Notes under the pieces: generated by a model | The model's database searches: none | What the model saw: the letters and a program-made list of their open reading frames with translations, nothing else | Told to the model about the DNA's origin: nothing | In this document: positions 25,902 through 37,638 of the stretch, in pieces | How the letters are laid out: each line of letters starts with the position of its first letter | How positions within the stretch are numbered: the stretch's first letter is position 1 | Made by a program: the position numbers and the translations under genes | Source: Crossaster papposus | Taxonomy: Eukaryota > Echinodermata > Asteroidea > Velatida > Solasteridae | Length of the DNA stretch: 64,000 nucleotides | NCBI GenBank assembly: GCA_037893245.1 | Contig: JBAIAA010000506.1 | Span: forward strand, 1,735,001 to 1,799,000 | Reading direction: 5' to 3'

Positions 25902-26578
25902 TTGTTCCGACATCAGGTGTTTATTTCTTATGCACACTTCTTTCCCTTTACATATTTAACTCGAGGGCTTGTTCCGACATCAGGTGTTTATTTCTGTCCT
26001 GAAATTATCATTTTTGACATTATTATTGACATCATTTTTGACATCATTTTTGACATCATTTTTGACATCATTTTTGACATCATTTTTGACATCATTTTTG
26101 ACATCATTTTTGACTGTAAGACTGAACATTTATAATGCACACTTCTTTCCCTTAACATATTTAACTCGAGGGCTTGTTCCGACATCAGGTGTCTATTTCT
26201 GTCCTGAAATTATCATTTTTGACATCATTTTTGACATCATTTTTGACATCATTTTTGAATGTAAGACTGAAAATTTATAAAGCACACTTCTTTCCCTTAA
26301 CATATTTAACTCGAGGGCTTGTTCCGACATCAGGTGTCTATTTCTGTCCTGAAATTATCATTTTTGACATTATTTTTGACATCATTTTTTATATCATTTT
26401 TTACATCATTTTTTACATCATTTTTTACATCATTTTTTACATCATTTTTGACTGTAAGACTGAAAATTTATAATGCACACTTCTTTCCCTTAACATATTT
26501 AACTCGAGGGCTTGTTCCGACATCAGGTGTCTATTTCTGTCCTGAAATTATCATTTTTGACATCATTTTTGACATCAT
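25902..26578. repeat. 677-bp tandem HOR, copy 2
   Basis: This copy matches 25225-25901 at +677 with the same number of 12-mers in each tract. After it the array continues into the 133-bp and GGCATAATT units that belong to the longer HOR, which copy 1 skips. Confidence 0.83.
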
Positions 26579-27372
26579 TTTTGACTGTAAGACTGACAAT
26601 TTCTAATGCACACTTCTTTCCCTTTACATATTTAACTCGAGGGCTTGTTCCGACTTCAGGTGTCTATTTCTGTCCTGAAATTATCATTTTTAACATAATT
26701 TTTGACTTAATTTTTGGCATAATTTTTGACATCATTTTTGACATCATTTTTTACATCATTTTTTACATCATTTTTTACATCATTTTTGACTGTAAGACTG
26801 AAAATTTAAAATGCACACTTCTTTCCCTTAACATATTTAACTCGAGGGCTTGTTCCGACATCAGGACACTTCTTTCCCTTTACATATTTAACTCGAGGGC
26901 TTGTTCCGACATCATGTGTCTATTTCTGTCCTGAAATTATCATTTTTGACATCATTTTTGACATCATTTTTGACATCATTTTTGACATCATTTTTGACAT
27001 CATTTTTGAATGTAAGACTGAACATTTATAATGCACACTTCTTTCCCTTAACATATTTAACTCGAGGGCTTGTTCCGACATCAGGTGTCTATTTCTGTCC
27101 TGAAATTATCATTTTTGACATCATTTTTTACATCATTTTTGACATCATTTTTGACATCATTTTTGACATCATTTTTGAATGTAAGACTGAAAATTTATAA
27201 AGCACACTTCTTTCCCTTAACATATTTAACTCGAGGGCTTGTTCCGTCATCAGGTGTTTATTTCTTATGCACATTTCTTTCCCTTTACATATTTAACTCG
27301 AGGGCTTGTTCCGACCTCAGGTGTTTATTTCTTATGCACACTTCTTTCCCTTTACATATTTAACTCGAGGGC
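26579..27372. repeat. B-rich segment with 51-bp unit
   Basis: A GACTTCAGG unit (near 26652, a private change of GACATCAGG) is followed by the TAACATAATT/GGCATAATT tract, the 51-bp unit near 26850 and two GACATCATGTG-class units. The segment matches 31883-32688 at an offset of about 5.3 kb. No non-repeat sequence is present. Confidence 0.78.
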
Positions 27373-28156
27373 TTGTTCCGACATCAGGTGTTTATTTCTT
27401 AAGCACACTTCTTTCCCTTTACATATTTAACTCGAGGGCTTGTTCCGACATCAGGTGTTTATTTCTGTCCTGAAATTATCATTTTTGACATCATTTTTTA
27501 CATCATTTTTTATATCATTTTTTACATCATTTTTTACATCATTTTTTACATCATTTTTGACTGTAAGACTGAAAATTTATAATGCACACTTCTTTCCCTT
27601 AACATATTTAACTCGAGGGCTTGTTCCGACATCAGGTGTTTATTTCTTATGCACACTTCTTTCCCTTTACATATTTAACTCGAGGGCTTGTTCCGACATC
27701 AGGTGTTTATTTCTTATGCACACTTCTTTCCCTTTACATATTTAACTCGAGGGCTTGTTCCGACATCAGGTGTTTATTTCTTATGCACACTTCTTTCCCT
27801 TTACATATTTAACTCGAGGGCTTGTTCCGACATCAGGTGTTTATTTCTTATGCACACTTCTTTCCCTTAACGTATTTAACTCGAGGGCTTGTTCCGACAT
27901 CAGGTGTTTATTTCTTATGCACACTTCTTTCCCTTTACATATTTAACTCGAGGTCTTGTTCAGACATCGGGGGTTTATTTCTTATGCACACTTCTTTCCC
28001 TTAACATATTTAACTCGAGGGCTTGTTTCGTCATCAGGTGTTTATTTCTTATGCACACTTCTTTCCCTTTACATATTTAACTCGAGGGCTTGTTCCGACC
28101 TCAGGTGTTTATTTCTTATGCACACTTCTTTCCCTTTACATATTTAACTCGAGGGC
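27373..28156. repeat. 784-bp HOR, first of three tandem copies
   Basis: The ten-unit order is that of 22333-23116. One A unit has TTCTTAAGCACAC for TTCTTATGCACAC near 27402. Confidence 0.85.
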
Positions 28157-28806
28157 TTGTTCCGACATCAGGTGTTTATTTCTTATGCACACTTCTTTCC
28201 CTTTACATATTTAACTCGAGGGCTTGTTCCGACATCAGGTGTTTATTTCTGTACTGAAATTATCATTTTTGACATCATTTTTTACATCATTTTTTATATC
28301 ATTTTTTACATCATTTTTTACATCATTTTTTACATCATTTTTGACTGTAAGACTGAAAATTTATAATGCACACTTCTTTCCCTTAACATATTTAACTCGA
28401 GGGCTTGTTCCGACATCAGGTGTTTATTTCTTATGCACACTTCTTTCCCTTTACATATTTAACTCGAGGGCTTGTTCCGACATCAGGTGTTTATTTCTTA
28501 TGCACACTTCTTTCCCTTTACATATTTAACTCGAGGGCTTGTTCCGACATCAGGTGTTTATTTCTTATGCACACTTCTTTCCCTTTACATATTTAACTCG
28601 AGGGCTTGTTCCGACATCAGGTGTTTATTTCTTATGCACACTTCTTTCCCTTAACGTATTTAACTCGAGGGCTTGTTCCGACATCAGGTGTTTATTTCTT
28701 ATGCACACTTCTTTCCCTTTACATATTTAACTCGAGGGCTTGTTCCGACCTCAGGTGTTTATTTCTTATGCACACTTCTTTCCCTTTACATATTTAACTC
28801 GAGGGC
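28157..28806. repeat. 650-bp shortened HOR, second of three tandem copies
   Basis: This copy is 134 bp shorter than its neighbours, exactly two 67-bp monomers. The A* unit (CAGACATCGGGG) and the adjoining TTTCGTCATCAGG unit are missing, and the GACCTCAGG unit follows directly. The loss of exactly two monomers is the expected product of unequal crossing-over or replication slippage between identical monomers. Confidence 0.87.
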
Positions 28807-29590
28807 TTGTTCCGACATCAGGTGTTTATTTCTTATGCACACTTCTTTCCCTTTACATATTTAACTCGAGGGCTTGTTCCGACATCAGGTGTTTATTTCT
28901 GTACTGAAATTATCATTTTTGACATCATTTTTTACATCATTTTTTATATCATTTTTTACATCATTTTTTACATCATTTTTTACATCATTTTTGACTGTAA
29001 GACTGAAAATTTATAATGCACACTTCTTTCCCTTAACATATTTAACTCGAGGGCTTGTTCCGACATCAGGTGTTTATTTCTTATGCACACTTCTTTCCCT
29101 TTACATATTTAACTCGAGGGCTTGTTCCGACATCAGGTGTTTATTTCTTATGCACACTTCTTTCCCTTTACATATTTAACTCGAGGGCTTGTTCCGACAT
29201 CAGGTGTTTATTTCTTATGCACACTTCTTTCCCTTTACATATTTAACTCGAGGGCTTGTTCCGACATCAGGTGTTTATTTCTTATGCACACTTCTTTCCC
29301 TTAACGTATTTAACTCGAGGGCTTGTTCCGACATCAGGTGTTTATTTCTTATGCACACTTCTTTCCCTTTACATATTTAACTCGAGGTCTTGTTCAGACA
29401 TCGGGGGTTTATTTCTTATGCACACTTCTTTCCCTTAACATATTTAACTCGAGGGCTTGTTTCGTCATCAGGTGTTTATTTCTTATGCACACTTCTTTCC
29501 CTTGACATATTTAACTCGAGGGCTTGTTCCGACCTCAGGTGTTTATTTCTGATGCACACTTCTTTCCTTTTACATATTTAACTCGAGGGC
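28807..29590. repeat. 784-bp HOR, third of three tandem copies
   Basis: The full ten-unit order is restored, and the B unit carries the TCTGTACTGAAATT variant. A CTTGACATATTT change near 29502 is private. The matching pair at 32689-34256 has only two copies. The three-copy state here therefore arose after the larger ~5.3-kb blocks separated, or one copy was lost there. Confidence 0.85.
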
Positions 29591-31477
29591 TTGTTCCGAC
29601 ATCAGGTGTTTATTTCTGATGCACACTTCTTTCCCTTTACATATTTAACTCGAGGGCTTGTTCCGACATCAGGTGTTTATTTCTGTCCTGAAATTATCAT
29701 TTTTGACATTATTATTGACATCATTTTTGACATCATTTTTGACATCAATTTTGACATCATTTTTGACATCATTTTTGACTGTAAGACTGAACATTTATAA
29801 TGCACACTTCTTTCCCTTAACATATTTAACTCGAGGGCTTGTTCCGACATCACGTGTTTATTTCTTATGCACACTTATTTCCCTTTACATATTTAACTCG
29901 AGGGCTTGTTCCGACATCAGGTGTTTATTTCTTATGCACACTTCTTTCCCTTTACATATTTAACTCGAGGGCTTGTTCCGACATCAGGTGTTTATTTCTT
30001 ATGCACACTTCTTTCCCTTTACATATTTAACTAGAGGGCTTGTTCCGACATCAGGTGTTTATTTCTGATGCACACTTCTTTCCCTTAACGTATTTAACTC
30101 GAGGGCTTGTTCCGACATCAGGTGTTTATTTCTTATGCACACTTATTTCCCTTTACATATTTAACTCGAGGTCTTGTTCAGACATCGGGGGTTTATTTCT
30201 TATGCACACTTCTTTCCCTTAACATATTTAACTCGAGGGCTTGTCCTGACATCAGGTGTTTATTTCTGTCCTGAAATTATCATTTTGGAAATCATTTTTG
30301 ACATCATTTTTGACATCATTTTTTATATCATTTTTTATATCATTTTTTACATCATTTTTTACATCATTTTTTACATCATTTTTGACTGTAAGACTGAAAA
30401 TTTATAATGCACACTTCTTTCCCTTAACATATTTAACTCGAGGGCTTGTTCCGAAATCAGGTGTTTATTTGTTATGCACACTTCTTTCCCTTTACATATT
30501 TAACTCGAGGGCTTGTTCCGAAATCAGGTGTTTATTTCTTATGCACACTTCTTTCCCTTTACATATTTAACTCGAGGGCTTGTTCCGACATCAGGTGTTT
30601 ATTTCTCATGCACACTTCTTTCCCTTTACATATTTAACTCGAGGGCTTGTTCCGACATCAGGTGTTTATTTCTTATGCACACTTCTTTCCCTTAACGTAT
30701 TTAACTCGAGGGCTTGTTCCGACATCAGGTGTTTATTTCTTATGCACACTTCTTTCCCTTTACATATTTAACTCGAGGTCTTGTTCAGACATCGGGGGTT
30801 TATTTCTTATGCACACTTCTTTCCCTTAACATATTTAACTCGAGGGCTTGTTCCGTCATCAGGTGTTTATTTCTTATGCACACTTCTTTCCCTTTACATA
30901 TTTAACTCGAGGGCTTGTTCCGTCATCAGGTGTTTATTTCTTATGCACACTTCTTTCCCTTTACATATTTAACTCGAGGGCTTGTTCCGACATCAGGTGT
31001 TTATTTCTGTCCTGAAATTATCAGTTTTGACATCATTTTTGACATCATTTTTGACATCATTTTTGACATCATTTTTGACATCATTTTTGACTGTAAGACT
31101 GAACATTTATAATGCACACTTCTTTCCCTTAACATATTTAACTCGAGGGCTTGTTCCGACCTCAGGTGTTTATTTCTGATGCACACTTCTTTCCTTTTAC
31201 ATATTTAACTCGAGGGCTTGTTCCGACATCAGGTGTTTATTTCTTATGCACACTTCTTTCCCTTTACATATTTAACTCGAGGGCTTGTTCCGACATCAGG
31301 TGTTTATTTCTGTCCTGAAATTATCATTTTTGACATTATTATTGACATCATTTTTGACATCATTTTTGACATCATTTTTGACATCATTTTTGACATCATT
31401 TTTGACATCATTTTTGACTGTAAGACTGAACATTTATAATGCACACTTCTTTCCCTTAACATATTTAACTCGAGGGC
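29591..31477. repeat. HOR region with recombinant B unit at 30241 and GAAATCAGG pair
   Basis: Starts with CTGATGCACAC A units and a B unit with GACATCAATTTTGACATC. Next come a CACGTGTTT unit, a CTAGAGGGC unit, an A* unit and a 205-bp hybrid B unit (30241-30445) beginning GTCCTGACATCAGG. These are followed by the GAAATCAGG pair (30446, 30513), GTCATCAGG units and a TCAGTTTTGACATC B unit. The pattern parallels 23901-25496 with local gains and losses of monomers. Confidence 0.75.
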
Positions 31478-32688
31478 TTGTTCCGACATCAGGTGTCTAT
31501 TTCTGTCCTGAAATTATCATTTTTGACATCATTTTTGACATCATTTTTGACATCATTTTTGAATGTAAGACTGAAAATTTATAAAGCACACTTCTTTCCC
31601 TTAACATATTTAACTCGAGGGCTTGTTCCGACATCAGGTGTCTATTTCTGTCCTGAAATTATCATTTTTGACATTATTTTTGACATCATTTTTTATATCA
31701 TTTTTTACATCATTTTTTACATCATTTTTTACATCATTTTTTACATCATTTTTGACTGTAAGACTGAAAATTTATAATGCACACTTCTTTCCCTTAACAT
31801 ATTTAACTCGAGGGCTTGTTCCGACATCAGGTGTCTATTTCTGTCCTGAAATTATCATTTTTGACATCATTTTTGACATCATTTTTGACTGTAAGACTGA
31901 CAATTTCTAATGCACACTTCTTTCCCTTTACATATTTAACTCGAGGGCTTGTTCCGACATCAGGTGTCTATTTCTGTCCTGAAATTATCATTTTTAACAT
32001 AATTTTTGACTTAATTTTTGGCATAATTTTTGACATCATTTTTGACATCATTTTTTACATCATTTTTTACATCATTTTTTACATCATTTTTGACTGTAAG
32101 ACTGAAAATTTAAAATGCACACTTCTTTCCCTTAACATATTTAACTCGAGGGCTTGTTCCGACATCAGGACACTTCTTTCCCTTTACATATTTAACTCGA
32201 GGGCTTGTTCCGACATCATGTGTCTATTTCTGTCCTGAAATTATCATTTTTGACATCATTTTTGACATCATTTTTGACATCATTTTTGACATCATTTTTG
32301 ACATCATTTTTGAATGTAAGACTGAACATTTATAATGCACACTTCTTTCCCTTAACATATTTAACTCGAGGGCTTGTTCCGACATCAGGTGTCTATTTCT
32401 GTCCTGAAATTATCATTTTTGACATCATTTTTTACATCATTTTTGACATCATTTTTGACATCATTTTTGACATCATTTTTGACATCATTTTTGAATGTAA
32501 GACTGAAAATTTATAAAGCACACTTCTTTCCCTTAACATATTTAACTCGAGGGCTTGTTCCGTCATCAGGTGTTTATTTCTTATGCACATTTCTTTCCCT
32601 TTACATATTTAACTCGAGGGCTTGTTCCGACCTCAGGTGTTTATTTCTTATGCACACTTCTTTCCCTTTACATATTTAACTCGAGGGC

Positions 32689-33472
32689 TTGTTCCGACAT
32701 CAGGTGTTTATTTCTTATGCACACTTCTTTCCCTTTACATATTTAACTCGAAGGCTTGTTCCGACATCAGGTGTTTATTTCTGTCCTGAAATTATCATTT
32801 TTGACATCATTTTTTACATCATTTTTTATATCATTTTTTACATCATTTTTTACATCATTTTTTACATCATTTTTGACTGTAAGACTGAAAATTTATAATG
32901 CACACTTCTTTCCCTTAACATATTTAACTCGAGGGCTTGTTCCGACATCGGGTGTTTATTTCTTATGCACACTTCTTTCCCTTTACATATTTAACTCGAG
33001 GGCTTGTTCCGACATCAGGTGTTTATTTCTTATGCACACTTCTTTCCCTTTACATATTTAACTCGAGGGCTTGTTCCGACATCAGGTGTTTATTTCTTAT
33101 GCACACTTCTTTCCCTTTACATATTTAACTCGAGGGCTTGTTCCGACATCAGGTGTTTATTTCTTATGCACACTTCTTTCCCTTAACGTATTTAACTCGA
33201 GGGCTTGTTCCGACATCAGGTGTTTATTTCTTATGCACACTTCTTTCCCTTTACATATTTAACTCGAGGTCTTGTTCAGACATCGGGGGTTTATTTCTTA
33301 TGCACACTTCTTTCCCTTAACATATTTAACTCGAGGGCTTGTTTCGTCATCAGGTGTTTATTTCTTATGCACACTTCTTTCCCTTTACATATTTAACTCG
33401 AGGGCTTGTTCCGACCTCAGGTGTTTATTTCTTATGCACACTTCTTTCCCTTTACATATTTAACTCGAGGGC
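32689..33472. repeat. 784-bp HOR copy (first of pair)
   Basis: The ten-unit order is as in the reference copy at 22333. The B unit has the TCTGTCCTGAAATT form. Confidence 0.83.
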
Positions 33473-34256
33473 TTGTTCCGACATCAGGTGTTTATTTCTT
33501 ATGCACACTTCTTTCCCTTTACATATTTAACTCGAGGGCTTGTTCCGACATCAGGTGTTTATTTCTGTACTGAAATTATCATTTTTGACATCATTTTTTA
33601 CATCATTTTTTATATCATTTTTTACATCATTTTTTACATCATTTTTTACATCATTTTTGACTGTAAGACTGAAAATTTATAATGCACACTTCTTTCCCTT
33701 AACATATTTAACTCGAGGGCTTGTTCCGACATCAGGTGTTTATTTCTTATGCACACTTCTTTCCCTTTACATATTTAACTCGAGGGCTTGTTCCGACATC
33801 AGGTGTTTATTTCTTATGCACACTTCTTTCCCTTTACATATTTAACTCGAGGGCTTGTTCCGACATCAGGTGTTTATTTCTTATGCACACTTCTTTCCCT
33901 TTACATATTTAACTCGAGGGCTTGTTCCGACATCAGGTGTTTATTTCTTATGCACACTTCTTTCCCTTAACGTATTTAACTCGAGGGCTTGTTCCGACAT
34001 CAGGTGTTTATTTCTTATGCACACTTCTTTCCCTTTACATATTTAACTCGAGGTCTTGTTCAGACATCGGGGGTTTATTTCTTATGCACACTTCTTTCCC
34101 TTAACATATTTAACTCGAGGGCTTGTTTCGTCATCAGGTGTTTATTTCTTATGCACACTTCTTTCCCTTTACATATTTAACTCGAGGGCTTGTTCCGACC
34201 TCAGGTGTTTATTTCTGATGCACACTTCTTTCCTTTTACATATTTAACTCGAGGGC
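33473..34256. repeat. 784-bp HOR copy (second of pair)
   Basis: Same order, with the B unit in the TCTGTACTGAAATT form and a CTGATGCACAC unit at the end, as in 23117-23900 and 41685-42468. Confidence 0.83.
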
Positions 34257-35063
34257 TTGTTCCGACATCAGGTGTTTATTTCTGATGCACACTTCTTTCC
34301 CTTTACATATTTAACTCGAGGGCTTGTTCCGACATCAGGTGTTTATTTCTGTCCTGAAATTATCATTTTTGACATTATTATTGACATCATTTTTGACATC
34401 ATTTTTGACATCAATTTTGACATCATTTTTGACATCATTTTTGACTGTAAGACTGAACATTTATAATGCACACTTCTTTCCCTTAACATATTTAACTCGA
34501 GGGCTTGTTCCGACATCACGTGTTTATTTCTAATGCACACTTATTTCCCTTTACATATTTAACTCGAGGGCTTGTTCCGACATCAGGTGTTTATTTCTTA
34601 TGCACACTTCTTTCCCTTTACATATTTAACTCGAGGGCTTGTTCCGACATCAGGTGTTTATTTCTTATGCACACTTCTTTCCCTTTACATATTTAACTAG
34701 AGGGCTTGTTCCGACATCAGGTGTTTATTTCTGATGCACACTTCTTTCCCTTAACGTATTTAACTCGAGGGCTTGTTCCGACATCAGGTGTTTATTTCTT
34801 ATGCACACTTATTTCCCTTTACATATTTAACTCGAGGTCTTGTTCAGACATCGGGGGTTTATTTCTTATGCACACTTCTTTCCCTTAACATATTTAACTC
34901 GAGGGCTTGTCCCGACATCAGGTGTTTATTTCTGTCCTGAAATTATCATTTTGGAAATCATTTTTGACATCATTTTTGACATCATTTTTGACATCATTTT
35001 TGACTGTAAGACTGAACATTTATAATGCACACTTCTTTCCCTTAACATATTTAACTCGAGGGC

Positions 35064-35340
35064 TTGTTCCGACATCAGGTGTCTATTTCTGTCCTGAAAT
35101 TATCATTTTTGACATCATTTTTGACATCATATTTGACATCATTTTTGACATCGTTTTTGACATCATTTTTGACATCATTTTTGACATCATTTTTGACATC
35201 ATTTTTTTTATCATTTTTTACATCATTTTTTACATCATGTTTTACATCATTTTTTACATCATTTTTTACATCATTTTTGACAGTAAGACTGAAAATTTAA
35301 AATGCACACTTCTTTCCCTTAACATATTTAACTCGAGGGC
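35064..35340. repeat. Longest B unit (277 bp), a hybrid of GAC-type and TAC-type tracts
   Basis: The tract opens like the GAC-type unit seen at 354 and 2079, including its ATATTTGACATC and GACATCGTTTTTGAC landmarks. It then switches abruptly through TTTTTTTTATC to TAC-type repeats that end in GACAGTAAGACTG. In the paralogous blocks (7490-8275, 17059-17868) these two halves belong to separate B units with other units between them. The simplest reading is a deletion by recombination between 12-mers of two different B units, leaving a chimeric tract. Other very long tracts are 276 bp at 51185-51460 and 54443-54718. Confidence 0.8.
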
Positions 35341-35391
35341 TAGTTCCGACATCAGGGCACTTCTTTCCCTTTACAAATTTAACTCGAGCGC

Positions 35392-37638
35392 TTGTTCCGA
35401 CATCAGGTGTTTATTTCTTATGCACACTTCTTTCCCTTTACATATTTAACTCGAGGGCTTGTTCCGACATCAGGTGTTTATTTCTGTCCTGAAATTATCA
35501 GTTTTGACATCATTTTTGACATCATTTTTGACATCATTTTTGACATCATTTTTGACATCATTTTTGACTGTAAGACTGAACATTTATAATGCACACTTCT
35601 TTCCCTTAACATATTTAACTCGAGGGCTTGTTCCGACATCAGGTGTCTATTTCTGTCCTGAAATTATCTTTTTTGACATCATTTTTGACATCATTTTTGA
35701 CATCATTTTTGACATCATTTTGACATCATTTTCGACTGTAAGACTGAAAATGTATAATGCACACTTCTTTCCCTTAACACATTTAACTCGAGGGCTTGTT
35801 CCGACATCAGGTGTCTATTTTTGTCCTGAAATTTGTCATTTTTGACATCATTTTTGACATCATTTTTGACATCATTTTTTAATGTAAGACTAAAAATTTA
35901 TAAAGCACACTTCTTTCCCTTAACATATTTAACTCGAGGGCTTGTTCCGACATCAGGTGCCTATTTCTGTCCTGAAATTATCATTTTTGACATCATTTTT
36001 TACATCATTTTTGACATCATTTTTTACATCATTTTTTATATCATTTTTTACATCATTTTTTACATCATTTTTTACATCATTTTTGACTGTAAGACTGAAA
36101 ATTTATAATGCACACTTCTTTCCCTTAACATATTTAACTCGAGGGCTTGTTCCGAAATCAGGTGTTTATTTCTTATGCACACTTCTTTCCCTTTACATAT
36201 TTAACTCGAGGGCTTGTTCCGAAATCAGGTGTTTATTTCTTATGCACACTTCTTTCCCTTTACATATTTAACTCGAGGGCTTGGTCCGACATCAGGTGTT
36301 TATTTCTCATGCACACTTCTTTCCCTTTACATATTTAACTCGAGGGCTTGTTCCGACATCAGGTGTTTATTTCTTATGCACACTTCTTTCCCTTAACGTA
36401 TTTAACTCGAGGGCTTGTTCCGACATCAGGTGTTTATTTCTTATGCACACTTCTTTCCCTTTACATATTTAACTCGAGGTCTTGTTCAGACATCGGGGGT
36501 TTATTTCTTATGCACACTTCTTTCCCTTAACATATTTAACTCGAGGGCTTGTTCCGTCATCAGGTGTTTATTTCTTATGCACACTTCTTTCCCTTTACAT
36601 ATTTAACTCGAGGGCTTGTTCCGTCATCAGGTGTTTATTTCTTATGCACACTTCTTTCCCTTTACATATTTAACTCGAGGGCTTGTTCCGACATCAGGTG
36701 TTTATTTCTGTCCTGAAATTATCAGTTTTGACATCATTTTTGACATCATTTTTGACATCATTTTTGACATCATTTTTGACATCATTTTTGACTGTAAGAC
36801 TGAACATTTATAATGCACACTTCTTTCCCTTAACATATTTAACTCGAGGGCTTGTTCCGACCTCAGGTGTTTATTTCTGATGCACACTTCTTTCCTTTTA
36901 CATATTTAACTCGAGGGCTTGTTCCGACATCAGGTGTTTATTTCTTATGCACACTTCTTTCCCTTTACATATTTAACTCGAGGGCTTGTTCCGACATCAG
37001 GTGTTTATTTCTGTCCTGAAATTATCATTTTTGACATTATTATTGACATCATTTTTGACATCATTTTTGACATCATTTTTGACATCATTTTTGACATCAT
37101 TTTTGACATCATTTTTGACTGTAAGACTGAACATTTATAATGCACACTTCTTTCCCTTAACATATTTAACTCGAGGGCTTGTTCCGACATCAGGTGTCTA
37201 TTTTTGTCCTGAAATTATCATTTTTGACATCATTTTTGACATCATTTTTGACATCATTTTTGACATCATTTTTGACATCATATTTGACATCATTTTTGAC
37301 ATCGTTTTTGACATCATTTTTGACATCATTTTTGACATCATTTTTGACATCATTTTTGACATCATTTTGACATCATTTTCGACTGTAAGACTGAAAATGT
37401 ATAATGCACACTTCTTTCCCTTAACATATTTAACTCGAGGGCTTGTTCCGACATCAGGTGTCTATTTCTGTCCTGAAATTATCATTTTTGACATCATTTT
37501 TGACATCATTTTTGACATCATTTTTGAATGTAAGACTGAAAATTTATAAAGCACACTTCTTTCCCTTAACATATTTAACTCGAGGGCTAGTTCCGACATC
37601 AGGGCACTTCTTTCCCTTTACAAATTTAACTCGAGCGC
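35392..37638. repeat. 2247-bp tandem HOR, copy 1
   Basis: The unit order is: A, a TCAGTTTTGACATC B unit, an ATTATCTTTTTTGAC B unit, an AAATTTGTCATT unit, a long TAC-type B unit, the GAAATCAGG pair, CTCATGCACAC, CTTAACGTATTT, A* and two GTCATCAGG units. After these come a second TCAGTTTT unit, a 193-bp B unit, a 264-bp GAC-type B unit, a 145-bp unit and the 51-bp CTAGTTCC unit. The next 2247 bp follow the same order. Private changes include CAGGTGCCTATTTC near 35958 and CTTGGTCCGAC near 36283. Confidence 0.87.

Larger units (their letters stand above)
31478..35063. repeat. ~3.6-kb super-block, copy 1
   Basis: The order of B lengths, 51-bp unit, paired 784-bp HORs, CTGATGCACAC units and GGAAATC unit here is repeated at 39690-43275, at a constant offset of 8212 bp apart from local 12-bp changes. 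It contains the 784-bp pair 32689-33472 and 33473-34256. Copy 1 carries private changes such as CTCGAAGGC near 32749 and GACATCGGGTG near 32945. Confidence 0.8.

Noticed and set aside
36986..37549. Long open frame of 187 codons with FDII/FLTS repeats (similar ones at 39233 and 54262), as a candidate membrane or repeat protein
   Set aside because: It starts at TTG, overlaps equivalent frames in other phases, is made only of satellite sequence, and changes with tract length. The same applies to every plus-strand frame in the array.
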